Part shown: positions 35,095 through 46,859 of the stretch, piece after piece
How the letters are laid out: every line of letters begins with the position of its first letter
Position numbering within the stretch: position 1 is the stretch's first letter
NCBI GenBank assembly: GCA_009617715.1
Contig: VTFK01000014.1
Span: 1,488,001-1,552,000 of the forward strand
Source of the DNA: Plectrocnemia conspersa
Taxonomy: Eukaryota > Arthropoda > Insecta > Trichoptera > Polycentropodidae
Length of the DNA stretch: 64,000 nucleotides
Reading direction: 5' to 3'
The notes under the pieces: generated by a model
Database searches by the model: none
Seen by the model: only the letters and a program-made list of their open reading frames with translations
What the model was told of the DNA's origin: nothing
Translations under genes and position numbers: made by a program

Positions 35095-35790
35095 CCGTCA
35101 CTCGTCAGCATGAGCTATGGCAATCATCGCTTCGATGAGTATTTCGCTCATTTTGGAGCACTACAAGGATCTAATCTAGGTCCTCTGCTCTTTATTAATG
35201 ACATACATGTGGCAATTAATAACTCGGAATATATATTAAATACTGATTATCTGAAAATGTTTCAGAGTATTCGCACAAATTCGGATTTATTCTATACAGA
35301 AAGACCTGGAGTCGTTGTGGAGGTAGTCAATCGACAATCGACTACATTTCGCATTGCCATGCATCACGTTGTCACACTTACCAGATCTTCTTGCCCGGCG
35401 GAATTCTCTTAAGCTGGAAAAGACGTGAGTTTATAGCTTCATTGGCTGAATCCGAGTGAAGCGAAGTACTCCTTGTTGTTGGAGAGAATTCAAAGAAAAT
35501 TTATGAGATATCTTTACATGAGGTAGTATTGGTACCCTAGTGCCTTTTTTCTAGGAGCGTTGAGATACAATTCACTGCGTTTTCCGCGTAGTTTTAAAGT
35601 TGCTAAGGGGTGGTGTTGACAACCCGTCAATGCTCAGTGAGCAACGTTTCTTAAATGTATGTTGTCCGTGGACTTCTTAACAAACATTTTTTATTTGCGA
35701 CCTCACCTCAACCCTAATTATTTTAATTCGTTCTTAAGATTTAATTGTTGGCTCAATAACCTCATAAGCACTACGTCTTAATAAATATTG
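35095..35790 (+). pseudogene. LINE reverse transcriptase remnant (Jockey/CR1-like)
   Basis: The open frame at 35110-35412 reads ALQGSNLGPLLFINDIHVA, then SEYILNTDYLKMFQSI, a degraded form of the QGS.LGPLLF..FINDI...FADD.K.F reverse transcriptase core in which the catalytic FADD has become NTDY. Beyond the stop the sequence continues as LINE C-terminal material: IQRKFMRYL near 35490, then LGALRYNSLRFPR near 35555. It is on the opposite strand from the remnant at 1690-2205 and is a separate, 5'-truncated dead insertion. Confidence 0.75.
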
Positions 35791-35799
35791 TTAAGTGTA

Positions 35800-38700
35800 T
35801 TGCTGGTTATTTAATTTAAAATTAATAAAAATAGTAGTCAAAAATATATAAAAGCTACAAATTATAATAAAATAAACTCATTGCTTGGTCGAATATTGGT
35901 AAAAATAGTTATTATTAAAATACTTTCTACTTAATTAGACAGGTGTAGTTATTTCCTAAAAACAGGAACCGCAATTTCTGGATTAATATATATTTTATAT
36001 TTTTCCCGTAACGTTGTGTACATGAAATATAAAAGAAGAAAAACTCCGTGAATATAATATGTCTACTATATGTATTTTATTTTTTTATGGTTAATCGATT
36101 AAAAACGATTTATGTCTTTATTTAATTAAAGCAACTATATCATTACAAAATTTAACTTCGGTTTTAATTCGTTTTAAAATGTTTTTTACCTTTTATTATT
36201 ACCGTTATAAATTATATTAAATGCAAAATTATATTTTCGTTTTTATTGATAGAAGAAGAGCTAACTGCTTTTAATATTAACAATGCTTTTTTCGCTATTT
36301 TAATAGTTTTTATATTAATATTAAAATATCTGCTTCAGCAACTGTATATGCAGAATATGAATTGCATTATTAGTTCGAAATTCATTAATTTGGAATTTTA
36401 TCGTTTATGCTTCTGTGCTTTCATCCAAAGCTATGAAAACTTTTTTCAGTGGATTTCACCTAAATCTTTGACCGCAACTGAAATTTTTGCACCCCATTTC
36501 GCATTTTTTTAATATATGGTGGGCATTTATTTATGCCATATATTCTTCAGATATTATAGTTAGCTTTAAATTATATAAAATAACCGTATTACAATACTCA
36601 AATCTTTATGGCATCTTTAGGTACAAGGGTTAATAAGTTATTTTACAAAAATATGTATGCCACGTTTTCAAAGACATTTTATATTTATTTGTGTTTTTAA
36701 ATAATATTTAAAAATAGCGCGAGTATCTTTTTAATAAATTTATTATTGTATGTAATAGTAAAGTTGATAGATTTATTCACAAAGCATATTTCTTCATATA
36801 TACAATTCAGTATTGCTTCTATTTAGTTTTAATGAATAACTCACTGTCAATATTATCACATTTAAATATGCAGTGATAAGACATTTCTCCACGATTTATG
36901 CATTCTGCTTGAAATACATGAAAAAGTGAAAAGTCATTAGCACTGAAAGTACTGCTAATTATAATCGAGTCAGGATTTTCATAACTCAGACAACAGTCTA
37001 TTTAATAAAATAGGTTTCAAAACTAAGGTTATTAATTAAAAGATTGATTGTTTTTATTTTTAACAATTTTAGTATTATTCAAATATAATATCTCTACGTG
37101 TTATTTGATTGAGTTGCGACATAAAATTTTAATAACACTGGTTTAAATGAGTATTTTGATTATATGAAAAACACATTATCTTTTAGATAACTATGTGAAG
37201 TAAATAACATGGGGATAAACTTATTATTGATATCAGATTGTATCAACAGAGAATAAATATTATAGAGTATGATTTATTTACAATATATAGTTTAAACTAA
37301 ATGTTTTTTATACATTATAAAAGACTTCAGAATAAGTAAAAATCTTGTTTCATAATTTTATTTACTTTATATTCTACTTGACCAAAAAATGTGATTATAA
37401 CAATTAACTATTTCTAATGAGATATGGTATTTTTGGTTAAATGCTGATATCAGCATATGCAGAATAATTCGCTGTAGCTCTAAATTTAACTATAGTCACA
37501 ATGCAAATGTCTAAGTCAAACTAAATATTTTTTGTGAGTTGCCAGTGTAAAATTTAAATATTTTTTAATACACATATAGTAATATAACATAGACATACTT
37601 GTTAAATAAATTTATGTTTCAGCTCAATTACCCACATAATTTATTTATCATTTATGTTGACAATATAATTATCATATTTAATTAAATTATCTGAACCATG
37701 CTAATCAGGTTATCATCACTGTACTGTGCTAATATAAATGGTAATATTATTCGCATGCAAATTTTACGAATCGCTCAATTTAAAAAGATAACAATGCCAG
37801 TACAGTCGGGCGCATATTATTCATTAAGAAAGCCTTATAAATTATATTCGCTCGAATGCGAATAGAAAAAACAATTAACTTTCAAATTAATTATTACTTT
37901 ATTATTTTAAATACATCTCATTATTTTTTAACATTAAAGTGACATCAATTATTAACTGGAATTGATACCCATATATAGTATTGTATGTTTAAATATGAGT
38001 CAAATGTTTGAATCGCGTCATTATTTTGCTAACTAATTGCGTCAATAAGCTTGTTTTAATAATAATCTTTTCCTGTGGATACATCGCATGTGACTCTTAT
38101 GTATTGATTTTCATTAAAAACAAGCATTTTCAGAGTTATGACATTCGTGAAAACTACTTGTTAAGTCACAGTGTTAAGAAATCACATGCCACACAACATC
38201 ACATCACGCAAGCATTGCGAATGTCAAAAATAAAAATAAAAACACACGAGGTCGTGTGTGGGAAAAATGGAAATTTTTGACCGCAATACCTAAACAGCTC
38301 GTCTATTTACATGCGTAATGAAGAAACCGCTAATTCGCGGAAGCGTCACCGCGAAAGTCACAATTTCCCCAGCATCGTCCACAATCTTAATGATATCTAC
38401 AACAGCTTAGAAGTTTAGATGTGTGCCATCGTTACTCGTGTGCAGATGCAATCTGTGCACATTAGCGCCGTTCTATCAATGTCGTTTCCATTATTATTAG
38501 CCCCTGATGCTGTTGGTTTAAGAAGTCACGGTCATTAACGGTTTCAACTCTGTGAAAATCGATTCACAGTCTCTCGTATGAAACAGACTGAATAATGAGG
38601 TTGTTGAGGATCACATTTTAAATATAAATTATTAAAACATTTTTTTAATTATGAAGATAAACCAGTGGTTTAACTCCGTGACTAATATCTGAAAGACTGT

Positions 38701-39000
38701 ACTTTGTTTGAATCTCATATAGACTCGTTGGTATTTTTATGTACAGCTGTGGCCAATTTATTGAAAGTTGACATGGCGGTTCTTAGACGTATTTTGATTA
38801 TAAAAAAATACGGGTATCGTATAATTGCGTCAATTCTAGGAAAGTGCATTTTTTTCGTCGTCCCAGTAAGTGCATAATGGCGAGCCTCCAACTCAACACG
38901 TGCGCGCGACACTTTTCTTTTGTTATATTCATAGAAAACAATATCGAGGACATTTAAAAATTAGAAGCTTGTAAATAAAACACCTTTATAACATATTAAC
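35800..39000. other. Presumed Unc-76 intron 1, AT-rich
   Basis: No gene supported. The frame at 36246-36512 and the one at 38008-38280 have no recognised domain. The part at about 38280-38610 is GC-richer and single-copy in appearance, and could be regulatory. Confidence 0.4.
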
Positions 39001-39007
39001 AAAATTA

Positions 39008-39850
39008 TTATGACGGAATTTCAACTTTATTTTTAATAAATTCTTGTATTCTGCCTGGCATCGATAAATACAGATTTTCAATTATTTTAAGATCGATCTC
39101 CTCTTCCCACACTTCCATGATATGTTTTTTCAAGTTCCACTAATTTTTTTAGCGTTTTTTTCTTTATTCTTGGTTTATGATTGCCTATAAATTTTCAATT
39201 GGGTTCAGGTCGGAACTGTTTCCTGTCCATGTTAATGATGTGATACCCATTAACTTTTTGAATTGTGTTTTCTATAGTTTGAGGATTAATTTAGTGAAAG
39301 TTTGAATGACATGTCGCAGAATCGTCTTGCAAAATGGGTTCAGAAGAATATTGGGAAAGTTTTTCAATGGTTGGAATAAAGTCGTTTTATACAACCAATT
39401 TATATATTTTTGCATTCATGGCGCCCTGGATGAAATTTACAGAGCCCAAACTGTAAACTATCATGCACTCCCAGATCATCACATAAAGTGAGTGCTTGAT
39501 GAATCGATTAATGCATAAGGGATGAAATATTTAGCTTCTTCTACGGCGCACAGTCGCCTACCATCTGCCATAAACAGATTAAATTCGGATTCGTCAGAGA
39601 AAGCCACTTTTCTCCAATCTTCGACGGTCCAATGGCGATGAGCTTTTGCCCATTTTGATGAAAGTAGAGTAAAATTCCGCCAACCCTCTTCCACCATTGT
39701 CTAAGGAGCCAATCACGATTGACGGGACAAATGTGCAAAATGTAATGTGGATTTTACCATCTGACTCTTGCAACGTTCAGCACCTGTTTTTTAGAGCATG
39801 CCGAATTGTATGTCTCACTACTTACTGATTAATAGCTGCTGATCATGTTG
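39008..39850 (-). pseudogene. Tc1/mariner transposase remnant
   Basis: Minus-strand reading, N to C. The DNA-binding end reads RRTIRHALKKQ near 39800. The catalytic block WTVEDWRKVAFSDESEFNLF lies at about 39570-39640 (the SDE aspartate is kept), with MADGRR next to it. A degraded QDDSATCHSN block follows near 39320 (the second catalytic position). The DLNPIENL block appears out of frame near 39200. The C-terminus YLSMPGRIQEFIKNKVEIPS ends at the stop at 39008-39010. Several frameshifts and stops make it inactive. The Tc1 signature SDE...DN...PDLNPIE is recognisable throughout. The terminal repeats were not located. Confidence 0.8.
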
Positions 39851-40019
39851 CAACGAAAGATTTCTATAAAAATAAATTACACATTATTTTAATCAAATAT
39901 GTAATTCGTAAAAACAGTATGAAACTGTATATTTTATTCGCAACTTATGTACTATTACTTACTTCTATCGTCTCATCGAGCAATCGATCAATGTATGCTT
40001 TATTTGCATATGTTACATC

Positions 40020-40580
40020 GAATCTATGAAATCGCTTATTGCGTGAAATAGGCAAAAATTTGTCTAATTCATGAAAAGTGCAAGGCCCTTTGCTTCATTC
40101 ATGAATTAGACAAATTATCTGCCGAATACATGAATTGGTCAGGAATTGCTTTGATTATTTCGTGCATTGAACAAACTAAACAATCAAATGTCATTTGATT
40201 ATATAAAATTAAATCATTATCTAGTGATGTTCATCATCATTTAGAATGCCAAAAATGTGTAGAACTATAAATATTAACAGATATTTCGGACCGGTTAGGT
40301 GCGAGCGATCACACCATGATTCGTTTCAGATATTTATTCATAGGGTATTCACTGTTCTGACTTATGCTCGCTTGCAAGTACATGAGTACACGAACAAATA
40401 TTTTTAACGGCAATACTATTCATATACTTTACAGAAGCAAACAATTTGGACCCTTTCGTTTCGCAACTGTCAAAAATGACAGTTGGCTTAATTCTAAAAG
40501 ACACTACCGGAGCTTGCACTTTTCATGAATTGGGCAAATTTTTTACTCTTTCACGCAAAAAGCGATATCACCGGTTCATC
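40020..40580. mobile_element. About 560-bp inverted-repeat element
   Basis: The left 65 bp (ATCGCTTATTGCGTGAAATA, CTAATTCATGAAAAGTGCAA) is repeated inverted at 40511-40580 (GCTTGCACTTTTCATGAATT, CACGCAAAAAGCGAT). Just inside the left end is a second palindrome, ATTTGTCTAATTCATGAA and its exact complement about 22 nt later. No coding capacity. A relative of the left half lies at 55195-55280. Confidence 0.65.
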
Positions 40581-40589
40581 ATATACATT

Positions 40590-43050
40590 TGTAATATTAC
40601 TTTACGACATAGGGAAAGCTTTCGATATTGGTAATAAAATCATTAATCGCTTCATACGCATTTCAATTGAGAAGCTCGGAGCCACTGTGTGCTTTGTATA
40701 ATGACTTAGTTCGCAGAACCCTTGAGCGTGCTTGTCTAGTCTGATTGTCAAATTATGTAACTAACTAAATAATATAAAATTCCGAAAAATAGTTTTTCAG
40801 AAATAATATAAAAATTATATATTTTTATAACCTTAAAAATCCTACATTGTATGCTGGGATATGATTCACTCAAGTCGCGTCGACGAGTGTACTTAAAAAA
40901 GCACTTATTCAAGCTGCTGATAAGGATATACACAATCCGAAAATTCTAGTAGAACGCCACCTAGAAAAGGAGTATTGGACAATGTAAGGGGAAATAGTGT
41001 AGTCCATATGGTCAGAGGCCAGAGGCCGCAGGTTCGAGCCACGGCAGCAGACTCGAATTGCTATTTATAAAAATGCACTCTTATTAAAAATTGCATATCA
41101 GATATACAATTTTTTTATTATAATTATATATCAGATTCTCATATTTCCAGTGTGATGGTTAATACCTATTTATTGTAGGTATTCATTATGTCTGATTACC
41201 CGCTTTAACGCATTTGGTTTACGCCAGTCATGTTAAAACGGAAGATTAGAAAACCTCAATGAGCACCACTATCCGACTTTTTAACCATCTGTCGGATAGT
41301 ATTGATTTGTTTTCATTCATTACTCGCAGTTGCTAGACACATTGTGATCTAGCCAGTTTTATATTTAATTTAATCTAAATATATTGTAGGTTGAATTAGC
41401 GTGAAGCTGCCATGTATTTCAATAAATTAAAAATGAGATTTTTTCTGAACCATTATTGGAATAATTTAGTAAAAAATGTTGTTTACACCTGGTGACGCAT
41501 ATATGTGTCATTTGATGCTCAAAATATTAAATTTTCTCACTGCACATCATAATTATTGTTGATTGCGTAATTAAGAATACAGGAAACTATTTACTTTAAA
41601 ATTAAATGCAATTTGCTGTTTATTATTATTTTCATTTTACAACAGTAACTGTAATTATTATACAAGATGAGATAAATAAATTAAATTATGTTTTTGTATT
41701 TTTATAAATAGCTCAGCCTGTCAAAGATAATATGTTACTATGAAATTTACTTCAAGATCGAACTCGATTTCGACTTATACGCGATTACATTTTATACAGT
41801 TAAAGTAAATACTGTTTATTGAAAACGATGATTCTTGATGTACACATATAGTAAAATCTTGACTGTAAAATATTATTTTAATAGTTATCGTTATTGAGAT
41901 AACAATAATTTTTAATCACATTGGTTTATCTTCAAGCATAAATATTTAATAATGTGCTTAAAAATGTCATTAATGACTTTAATAATTTATTTATTTAGGT
42001 ACATATAATAAAAAAATTCGAGCAGTTCGTTAATATTTAGGATTAAGTTTTACTGATTAAATCTAATTATTAATGTATTTTAAATAACCTAATTTTTACT
42101 TTAATGTGTTCTATCAAGAAAATTTATTCAACATAATCTCCTTTATGTACTTTACCTTTTACGTGATTTCATTTCTAATTAACCCCATTGTTTTTAAGTT
42201 CCGTTCCATTGTTTCATAGATGAAATGGTCCCTTTTGTTGTAGATCTGCATTTCCATCAAAACTCACACAATACCATCCGACTCTCCATTGTCGCTCAAT
42301 CCAGACAGAAGGGGCGTTGCTGTATTTTCGTTGTTGCATTTCATAATCCGTGTTGTGATTATACTACCCTTGTATTTGCGGGGGTGGCACTGCGCATGCG
42401 CCCTGCGATGAAACGTAGTACATTCCGGATCAATATTGTGTGCGAGCACACACATTCGACATTCGAACATCGCGGCATTTCGGATGTCCATTCAGCTCGG
42501 CGGATGACCTTTCGAAAACCCGTGAACTGTGCAATTTCAAATACCAAGGACTAGGGGGATGTATTAGAAAGGGGATAGATAGACTCAATCAGAATATTCA
42601 ATTTTTTTAAGGTGAACTATTCATCACACATCCTGCGTATTTGCAATGCATTGGCAACACTTTCTAATAAAGTACCGACAAAAACTATCAACAAAAACAA
42701 TACCCCCGATCATTTGAAGACTTTCACCGAAACAAATCTTCCATTTGCATATTATAATATCTACTTCCTTTCTCACTGTTGTGAATCATGAATCATGAGC
42801 AACTTTCTTACGTTATGATTTCACGGTCGTACGGATACCTGTCTGGCCGATCAAGATCAGATCCGAATCGACATTGTTATTGTGTAATCGACCATAAGTA
42901 CCACTTACCTTTGACCTATGTTAATCGATTTGTTCAGACAACATTATGATTAATGTTTCTGATAAGAACGTCATTTCAGATTTTTCCAGGGGAGGGCAAA
43001 TAATGGCCAGTCAGTTTTTCAATTTTAGTCAGTCAGACATTTTTTTATTT
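40590..43050. other. Presumed Unc-76 intron 1
   Basis: No gene supported. At 40990-41055 a GGTTCGAGCC B-box-like word with an upstream GTAGTCCATATGG suggests a tRNA-derived SINE head, but no tRNA fold closes. The block 42220-42560 is markedly GC-richer and holds a near-NRF1 palindrome TGCGCATGCGCC at 42391-42402. It is open on both strands without a recognisable protein. Confidence 0.35.
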
Positions 43051-43059
43051 AGAATCCTT

Positions 43060-43245
43060 ATCAGCACGATTTTATTGCTTTTGGCGTCGATTCTAATCAG
43101 AGACCCCCTTAAATTTGGCCATAAATGCATATCATTAAATGAAATACTATAAATCTTAATGAAATGAAAATATTACAAAAAACGACCACTAACTAGTCAA
43201 CTTTTGCTCCCCCCCCCCTCCTGTAAGAATCTGAAATGACTTCTC
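43060..43245 (+). repeat. Dispersed repeat family R, copy 3
   Basis: Starts CAGCACGATTTTATTGCTTT then joins AAATGCATATCATTAAATGA, ACCACTAACTAGTCAACTTT, a run of ten C and CTGAAATGACTTC, as in the other copies. Confidence 0.6.
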
Positions 43246-43249
43246 TATT

Positions 43250-45515
43250 AAAAGATAGAGCAAGTCAGGATATTCAGCTTTCATTTCACGTAACTGACTA
43301 GCGAATAAAGTTCACCGTTGACATAACTGGTTCAATAGCATATTATAGATTGCGATGTTTCCTACAAAGTACCTGACTGTGAATAATACAATAAAAAAAC
43401 AGAGGCTTTGAAGATTTTTTTAACTATGCCTTAATATATTCCACTTATATATTTATACTACCACTGAATGTACCTCATTTTAGTCGATTTAATTTGAGAA
43501 TGTACTTTGTTAACGTTTTCTCGACTGTATTAAAATATTTTTTTTGTAGTTCCATGCAGATTATTCATGAAAGTTAATTCACTTCACACATAATAAACAG
43601 TATGGTGGAAACCTGTAAATCGCTTATTTACTGCTTGCATAAGCCACTAAAAATGTGTACTTACCGTTACTAGTTTTACCTAACTCTTAAATTATACAAA
43701 ATATCGCTATTTCGCAAAATCGCACTAATTATAATTTCACATAGAGCTACTTTGAGAAAAGCTTGGAAAGCATTAGATGAGGCCGAAAAACGCTTTCATA
43801 AAAAAAATCATTTGCTTTGATATGTAATTGCCTATTGATGTTCCTCGCAATGTGCTCAACAATCTTAGCAACTCATCTCACTTAAGATTGAAATAAATCG
43901 ATTTTCCCGATACATTTATTCGGCTGCAAATCTGAAAATGACTTTCTTTTATTAATTAATAAATGAGGTACATGTGACCTGACTCACCTGCCAATGACGT
44001 TCCTGGTTTCTGAAGAGTTCAGCGTGGACTGGTATGAAGTGAAGTACCGGGTTCCGCGGAGTATATGTTTCATGTCACGGTCAGTAACTGGCAAGTTAAA
44101 TTTATACGTCTGGCAGTTACAGGCGCGAGCCGATCGGCTGATCTCAAGATGGGTCTTCTATAAATACTGTACGCGAATAGATCATTTGCTCCGTCGGCTT
44201 TCACGCATCTCGGTTACGTCAACGTCTAATAAGACCTTGGTTCGTGTTGGTTTTGCCATTTTCTTGAATGCCTTAAATGGCCAACTGCGAGCTTGAGAGT
44301 GTATTCATCGACCGATCGATAAAGGGGTCCTCGACCCGTCCTCTTCCAGACTTTCAAACTCTCAGGTGATGCTGCTCTTCGATCAACGAACCGCAGGCGA
44401 ACAAAGGATCTCGTTATAATCTTATATCATACTCTAGCTTGCGGTCGATTCCCTCGTGAAATCGATACCGTTACGTGCAAAGGAATAATTTCCACCAGAC
44501 ACGCCAATCATAAAAGTCAACAAGTCGTTAGAATATTTTCGTTCCCGGCTGGTTAGCCGAGTTGGCGCCGTTCCTATAGCTAAAAACGAAGGTGTAATTG
44601 ATTTTTTTCCCATTGGAACAACTTTGTGTTGTACCAACGAAAGCGATAAAGGGACCTTCACCTTTATCGCAAGACGTAATCGAAACGCGTGTAACTTTCA
44701 GAGCAGGGTCAACTTTTACCGTTGATCGGATAGTGAAATCGGCCGTTTTGTATCTATCGCGAGATTAACTCCTAGTTTTTACTGTGTGCGATAGCAGACA
44801 TTTTATTACTTAATCTGAAGCAAAATTGGCTAATTGTTAGCGTTCTCACATTTTATCGAAATAAATGTGGGAAATTATGATATTTGAATGAAGACATAAT
44901 ATTCTAAATTATATCTAACGTGATGAGGCACACAGCAAATGCTTCATAATGTGCGTTGATTGAAGATAAATGGTAATTGAATAACTTTTCCGTCATTATG
45001 GAGAGTAAAAATGGTTAACCATTTCCTTGATGATGATCATATTAGGGTCAACAATATGATTAACCGTTATTATTAAAATTGAGCGGATTAAACACACGCT
45101 ATGGATTGGGGATGAGTATCAACCCAAACGTTTCTGTGAAGTCCGGTATATTGATATAAAATTCAGTTGAACGTTACGATTTAAACATCAAAGCTTAAAA
45201 AAAGAACGAATGAACGAAAAAAAAAACAATTTTAATACTAAATTCACTGTAAGGTTTTTTTTTTGGTATTTTACTTTAAATATATAGTAATATTAGTTTC
45301 AAAACTCTTGTGCAAAACATATGTGGAGTCCAAATATTACGTCGACAAAATTACGCCAGTACGTTATCAAATAAAAATAGCCGAAAACAAACAAACCCAT
45401 TCTCAGAAAATTACAGACTATGCATAAAACAGCAACGTTTATTAAAGAAATTTAAAGAAAAAAACCGTTCAGGCCGAGCCAAGTAAACCTATTTCTTGAG
45501 ATAAACAATACTTAC
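43250..45515. other. Presumed Unc-76 intron 1, GC-richer island
   Basis: The span 43980-44790 is GC-richer. It contains TATAAATA at 44159-44166 with TCATTT (initiator-like) 23 bp further on, a weak candidate for an internal promoter. The plus frame 43994-44296 and the minus frame 44434-44661 lack recognisable domains. Confidence 0.3.
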
Positions 45516-45517
45516 TA

Positions 45518-46327
45518 CAGGCGGCCCTCGACTTATTGGTTCCTGAAAATGTGTGCGAATGTTGAATGTTTGAAAGTAGAGGGAAGTAAAAAAAATTGTG
45601 TGTATTTTAAAATATTCATTTATCCAGTAAATATAGATGTTTAAGAGGCGTTTAAGAGACATGTTTAAGTGGGCTTTGCGGGTGTTTTCTTTGAAAAGTT
45701 ATCAAGAATTAACTGTTTTCCACTATTCTTTTTCTTTTCTTCATATAGTATTTTATAACATGCAATGTCTTTATTGCTCGCCTTACGCACTTTATATGCG
45801 TTCTCCTTTGGGATCACAATCTTCCATAATATTTAAAAATTTGTCAAGATGCGTGAAGGATTCATTCATATTTTTCATTGTTAAAGAGTTTTCCAAAATA
45901 AACCTGTCTCATCTACATTAAATATTTAGCTAGAGGAATATTCTCCATCTTCAATAATTTTGGATAATTAGGAAATAAATTCTTTTGCAGCATCTTTATC
46001 CGCATCAACCGATTCTCCAGTAAATTTAATATTATGAAAAGAATACCTCATTTTAAAATTGTAAAACCAACCGTTACTTGCTTGAATAATTAAAATACTC
46101 AGAGGGACATATTTTTGATGTTGGTCATCGATACATGATGACAAAGATATTTCATTTCATCCATGTTTTTTTGCCGTGTTTTTTTGGAAACATATCTTTG
46201 AAGATTGTGGAAATATATCTAATTTCCACAATTTTGAACGTATTCCTTAATTATATTTTTATTTTGCAAAATTGAACATTTCGTAGACTTTTGCAAAATT
46301 GAACGTTCGATAGTCGAGGGCCGCCTG
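45518..46327 (-). mobile_element. 810-bp pogo/Tigger-like element, copy 1
   Basis: Ends CAGGCGGCCCTCGACTTAT and ATAGTCGAGGGCCGCCTG are inverted repeats flanked by TA on both sides (45516-45517, 46328-46329). The minus strand carries a broken pogo/Tigger transposase part: QASNGWFYNFKMRYSFHNIK, FTGESVDADKDAAKEFIS, then IIEDGEYSSS and FNVDETGLFWKTL, the last being the catalytic DETG block of Tigger transposases. The rest of the transposase is deleted, so it is non-autonomous. The 94-residue plus-strand frame at 45637 is a shadow. Confidence 0.85.
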
Positions 46328-46534
46328 TATTTTGTATTATAATTTACAATAAATATATGTCAATTTACAGCTAGGGACGGTTTTTTTATCAATAGCACAT
46401 TTTTATAATTTAATTTTCCTGTTTTTTTTTAATATCCAAAAAAAAATAGTTCATGTATTAAAAAATAATTATTTTACTGAAACACTAATTTTCAATAAAT
46501 TAAATTGTCTCAAAATATTTTTTATTGAAAAATT

Positions 46535-46851
46535 CAGGGCTGGGATATTAAATTTATTTTTAAATATTTTATTTATTTTTATGTAAATAACAAAAAATAA
46601 TTTATAGGTAGTATACAATTTACGCGATTTTTCTATTCATATTTAAAATGTTGTCGAATTCTGATTTTTTTACAGGATGTGAGTCAGACGATCTGTTAGC
46701 GAATTAGGTGTTTGTTGAAGTGCATAATAACTTTTGTTTACTTCATATTACCGACTTAAAACACATGGCGCATGACGAACAATTAAAAAAATATTGGTCG
46801 AGTTGGAAAGTATTAAAAAGTCGGTCAATTTTTTACGACTCAACAGCCCTG
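46535..46851. mobile_element. 317-bp hAT MITE, copy 2, perfect 8-bp duplication
   Basis: Starts CAGGGCTGGG and ends GACTCAACAGCCCTG. GAAAAATT occurs exactly on both sides (46527-46534 and 46852-46859). The body shares GCATAATAACTTTTGTTTAC and CATGGCGCATGACGAACAAT with copy 1 at 28855-29291, but about 120 bp shorter. Confidence 0.9.
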
Positions 46852-46859
46852 GAAAAATT

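Noticed and set aside
41000..41060. Possible tRNA gene (GGTTCGAGCC)
   Set aside because: Acceptor and T-arm stems do not pair. At best a tRNA-derived SINE fragment.
44159..44187. TATAAATA plus TCATTT as an internal promoter
   Set aside because: Spacing is short for a TATA promoter, and TATAAATA is common in AT-rich DNA. Kept only as a remark.
43994..44296. 100-residue plus-strand frame
   Set aside because: No recognisable family. Overlaps a region that looks like non-coding, possibly regulatory DNA.
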